Shown one piece after another: positions 61,013 to 64,000 of a DNA stretch of 64,000 nt. Location: positions 4,278,001 to 4,342,000 of the forward strand of contig NZ_CP030055.1 in assembly GCF_015291645.1 (NCBI RefSeq), written 5' to 3'. The notes beneath the pieces were generated by a model, which was not told the origin of the DNA, ran no database searches, and was given only the letters and a program-made list of their open reading frames with translations. The translations under genes were made by a program, and so were the position numbers. Within the stretch, counting starts at the first letter, position 1, and each line of letters starts with the position of its first letter. Source of the stretch: Bradyrhizobium sp. CCBAU 53340. GTDB taxonomy: Bacteria; Pseudomonadota; Alphaproteobacteria; Rhizobiales; Xanthobacteraceae.

Positions 61013-62632
61013 ATGCAGCGAAAAAGAAATGTGGCGCTTGATGGTGCCATGGCTTGCCTGGCCCTTGTCGCGATCATCATGGTCGTTGCGATCTCGCCGG
61101 CAAACGCCGACGATTCAGCCAACATATCACCTGCGCTCAAATGCGCTGACTTGACCGGCTGGACGATGCCGGGATCGACGGCATCTGTCACCAAGGCCGA
61201 AGAGGTGCCGGAGGCGCCGCCGGGGACCGTGCAGCCATCGCCGCCGGCGCCGGCCACCGTATCGGTGGCGCTGCCGCCGAACTGCCGCGCCGATGGCGTG
61301 ATCGATCAGCGCCTCGGGGTCGAGGGCAAACCTTACGCGATCGGCTTTGCCGTCGCCCTGCCCGATCGCTGGAACGGCCGGTTCTTGTTTCAGGGCGGCG
61401 GCGGTTTGAACGGCTCGATCCGGCCGCCGCTGGGTTACCAGGCGGCCGGCGAGGTGCCGGCGCTGGCGCGCGGCTTTGCCGTGGTCTCGACCGATAGCGG
61501 TCATCAGGGCGCAGTGTTCGACGCCTCGTTCCTGAAGGACCAGGAAGCCGCGCTCAACTTCGCCAATGCATCCGTCGGCAAGGTGACTGACGCCGCCAAG
61601 GCGATCGTCGCGCATTACTATGGCCAGCCCGCAAAACGTTCTTATTTCACGGGGTGCTCGACCGGGGGCCGCGAAGGCATGCTGGCCTCGGCGCGCTATC
61701 CCGAACAATTCGACGGCATCGTCGCCGGCGCGCCTGCGATGCGCACCGGCAATTCCAATATCGGTCTCGCCTGGGCCAACGCTGCCTTCAGCCAGATCGC
61801 GCCGAAAGATGCGTCCGGCAAGCCGGAGCCCGCCAAAACTTTTTCCGCTGATGAGCGCAAGCTGATTGCGAACGCGATCCTCGATGCCTGCGACGCCAAG
61901 GACGGCGTCAAGGATGGCCTGATCTTCGACGCTAAGGCCTGTCAATTCGATCCCGCGGTGCTCACCTGCAAGGGCGACAGCAAGGAATCCTGCCTGGCGC
62001 CGCCGCAGGTCGATGCCCTCAGGAAAGCTTTTGCCGGACCGAAGAATTCACGCGGCGCGCAGGTCTACCCGCCCTTCCCGTGGGACAGCGGCGTGGCAGC
62101 CGAAGGCGTTGCCATTCCCGGCATCCTCACGACAGGCGCGCGCAGTCCGGTCGGACCGCCTGTTTGGGAAAGCATCGACGTCGATCAACTCGAAGACCGG
62201 GTCAACGCGAGCGGGTTGGAACGGCTCACCAACACCGCCTACTGGACCAACCTGTCGAGCTATTTCGGCCATGGCGGCAAGCTGCTGTTTTACCACGGTG
62301 TGAGCGATCCCTGGTTCTCGGCAAACGACACCGTGAATTATTACGAGCGCATGGCGGCGGATTCCGGTGGCATGGAGATGGTGCGGGAGAAATCGAGCCG
62401 GGCCTTCCTGGTGCCCGGCATGGGTCACTGCTCGAGCGGCGCAACGCTCGATCATTTCGACCTCCTCAGCGCGGTCGTGAGCTGGGTGGAAGACGGCAAG
62501 GCACCCGATGCGGTGGTCGCGACGGGACCAGCCTTCCCCGGCCGCAGTCGGCCGCTTTGCGCCTATCCGCAACATGCGCAGTACAAGGGCCAAGGCGATC
62601 CGGAGAGCGCCGCGAGTTTTGAGTGCAAGTAG
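61013..62632 (+). CDS. Tannase/feruloyl esterase family protein
   Basis: 539 aa. A signal peptide (LALVAIIMVVAISPANA) is followed by the tannase/feruloyl esterase fold: nucleophile Ser216 in GCSTGGREG, oxyanion region FQGGGGLNG, and histidine in PGMGHCSSG. It hydrolyses phenolic esters such as ferulate or gallate esters, outside the cytoplasm. ATG 61013 has AGGGAAG upstream. No other aromatic-degradation gene is next to it. Confidence 0.86.
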   Translation: MQRKRNVALDGAMACLALVAIIMVVAISPANADDSANISPALKCADLTGWTMPGSTASVTKAEEVPEAPPGTVQPSPPAPATVSVALPPNCRADGVIDQRLGVEGKPYAIGFAVALPDRWNGRFLFQGGGGLNGSIRPPLGYQAAGEVPALARGFAVVSTDSGHQGAVFDASFLKDQEAALNFANASVGKVTDAAKAIVAHYYGQPAKRSYFTGCSTGGREGMLASARYPEQFDGIVAGAPAMRTGNSNIGLAWANAAFSQIAPKDASGKPEPAKTFSADERKLIANAILDACDAKDGVKDGLIFDAKACQFDPAVLTCKGDSKESCLAPPQVDALRKAFAGPKNSRGAQVYPPFPWDSGVAAEGVAIPGILTTGARSPVGPPVWESIDVDQLEDRVNASGLERLTNTAYWTNLSSYFGHGGKLLFYHGVSDPWFSANDTVNYYERMAADSGGMEMVREKSSRAFLVPGMGHCSSGATLDHFDLLSAVVSWVEDGKAPDAVVATGPAFPGRSRPLCAYPQHAQYKGQGDPESAASFECK

Positions 62633-62786
62633 CAGACATTTGAACGGTCAATGCGAACCGTAGAACGCGATGCCAGGGATTGGCGCACGTGGCAGCACCA
62701 TGACAATGCGAGCAAGCTCTCACCGGAGCGTGTTCAGAACATCGCGCATCGAACTACGGTGACAGTCGAGTACACTCAATTCGGAC

Positions 62787-63242
62787 TTATCCTGCGATCG
62801 ATTTTGCTCGACACATGCCGATGACAACATCTGCTCTCGCCACGTTTTCAGCCGAAACGGTTTTGCAGTTGCGCAGGTAGTATGTCGCACTGACAAAGTG
62901 ACTTACGTAACCGGTAACAGTGACTCTCGAATAGACCGAATTCTTTGCAAACAGGCCGGAGAACGTACCTACGCTGGGTATACTGGAAGTTGGTTGAACG
63001 GCATCCAGGACCGTAAAGCTTCCCGGAGCAAGGCCAAACGCGCGCGCCTTGCTTTGCATGAAGCGCCAGAGGATCTCAGCCAGTTGGGAAGAATCCACAG
63101 ATTGCTTTATCTGTCCGAGGCCGATCGCAAGCTCTTCGTGAGTTGACGGATTAGTGAAAGCGAGCACATCGCTGTCCGATTGATCAATCCAACCAACCGG
63201 AAGTGTGATGGACAGCATGTCGTTCTCAAGGTGGATCGACAC
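62787..63242 (-). CDS. Hypothetical protein, DcrB-like fold possible
   Basis: 151 aa from GTG 63242, chosen because AAAGGAG lies just upstream; a TTG at 63260 is an alternative. It starts with ITLPVGWIDQSDSDVLAFT, resembling DcrB/DUF1795 beta domains, and has no signal peptide. Later TVTGYVSHFVSATYYLRN is a hydrophobic strand. Unknown. Confidence 0.5.
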   Translation of the reverse strand: MSIHLENDMLSITLPVGWIDQSDSDVLAFTNPSTHEELAIGLGQIKQSVDSSQLAEILWRFMQSKARAFGLAPGSFTVLDAVQPTSSIPSVGTFSGLFAKNSVYSRVTVTGYVSHFVSATYYLRNCKTVSAENVARADVVIGMCRAKSIAG

Positions 63243-63365
63243 AGATGCTCCTTTGGCCAATTGCGGTTACGGTGACAGCGCACTCAATTCATCCTGCAGC
63301 AACTTCGAATAGTGCGTAACCGCCCGGTGAGGACCACGGCGACGCCGAGCCAGACGATTAAGCCG

Positions 63366-63947
63366 TTACGCGAGAAACGCACCGAAGTCAGGTGCTTCGC
63401 GCAACTGCCGGAAGCTTGTTGGTTCAGGAGGCACCGCGTCGTCGTTAGACAACCCAAGGCGCCACCAACCGACATCGCGCCACGCGCCAAGCTTAAAGCC
63501 GACGTCCTTGTAGATGCCGATCGCTCTGAAGCCGACAGCCTCATGTAAACCTATGCTTGCGTCATTAGGCAGGGCGATGCCCGCAAACGCCCCGCGGAAT
63601 CCTTGGGCGCGCAGCATTGCGATCAAGCCGCCATAGAGCCGCCGACCCACGCCCCTTCCGCGCGCCGTCTCGGCGACGTATGCGCTGACATCGACGGACC
63701 ATCGATAGGCCGCCCGCTGCCGATGTTCGCTGGCATAGGCGTAGCCCAACACCTCGTCTTCCGCCGTGGCGACGAGCCATGGATATTGCTGTTGAATAGA
63801 TTCGATGCGCCCGGCCATGATCTCGGCCGACGGCGGCTCGATCTCGAACGATATGAACGTGTCGCGCACGATCGGCGCATAGATTGCGGCGATCTGCGCC
63901 GAGTCACATCGTTCGGCCGGGCGTAGATTGATCTTGGGAGGTTTCAT
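63366..63947 (-). CDS. GNAT family N-acetyltransferase, phosphinothricin/amino-acid type
   Basis: 193 aa from ATG 63947. GNAT motifs: SAYVAETARGRGVGRRLY (acetyl-CoA loop R-G-x-G-x-G/A) and the GIALPNDASIGLHEAVGFRAIG segment of phosphinothricin N-acetyltransferases. Acetylates an amine substrate in the cytoplasm; identity not known. It is the last gene fully inside the window. Confidence 0.85.
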   Translation of the reverse strand: MKPPKINLRPAERCDSAQIAAIYAPIVRDTFISFEIEPPSAEIMAGRIESIQQQYPWLVATAEDEVLGYAYASEHRQRAAYRWSVDVSAYVAETARGRGVGRRLYGGLIAMLRAQGFRGAFAGIALPNDASIGLHEAVGFRAIGIYKDVGFKLGAWRDVGWWRLGLSNDDAVPPEPTSFRQLREAPDFGAFLA

Positions 63948-64000
63948 GCCCATCAATACCAAGCTGCATTTCCGCTGGTAGCTTGTAGGATGGGTTGAGC

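Overview
The window is high-GC alphaproteobacterial chromosome, most likely Bradyrhizobium or a close relative. That assignment is an inference from gene content: aapJQMP with long permeases, an intact leucine-degradation operon, many tiny Bradyrhizobium-type proteins (a DUF3551-like protein, DUF6481, MxKDx-repeat), and short palindromic intergenic repeats. No database search was run. The window holds mostly housekeeping and catabolic genes, with one insertion sequence, two tRNA genes and several ORF-less gaps that contain strong hairpins.

Region by region. 0.3-9.6 kb: cyclopropane-fatty-acid synthase, cysteine synthase, a DUF805 protein, the broad-specificity amino-acid ABC transporter aapJQMP (minus strand) and a divergent cystathionine beta-lyase. 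9.7-17.7 kb: a Na/Pi cotransporter, then a minus-strand envelope block of ArnT-like glycosyltransferase, PAP2 phosphatase, GT2 polyprenyl-phosphate glycosyltransferase and a small LpxB-N-like membrane protein, which looks like a lipid A or surface-glycan modification set. Next come PBP1C and a giant alpha-2-macroglobulin (17.9-23.1 kb), then tRNA-Arg(TCT). 23.7-28.7 kb: small membrane and secreted proteins and an unusual PLP-fold enzyme. 29.0-34.9 kb: a DctP-DctQ-DctM TRAP transporter, then a dienelactone-hydrolase/TctC-like pair divergent from a LysR regulator. 34.9-41.8 kb: leucine degradation (ivd, mccB, mccA, hmgL) divergent from an AraC regulator.

42-50 kb: Lrp regulator, NDUFS4-like complex I subunit, OpgC, tRNA-Pro(TGG), DUF192 protein, a double cold-shock-domain protein and a Sir2 deacetylase gene broken by a one-base frameshift. 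50-53 kb: very small genes, a GrlR-like protein with palindromes upstream, three strong terminators in tandem without an ORF, and an HU protein. 53-56 kb: AraC regulator and divergent carboxylesterase. 56.6-57.9 kb: an ISAs1-type insertion sequence with 17-bp perfect inverted ends. 58.1 kb: a short peptide with a double-glycine leader, behind two back-to-back hairpins. 58.5-64 kb: PilZ and GYD proteins, a BamE-like exported protein, a tannase/feruloyl esterase and a GNAT acetyltransferase.

The most promising leads for something new are the double-glycine peptide (58123-58353), the ORF-less multi-terminator region (52110-52420), the palindrome-rich gap upstream of the GrlR-like gene (51415-51847) and the PLP enzyme at 24011-25288. 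I found no complete, clearly novel multi-gene system.
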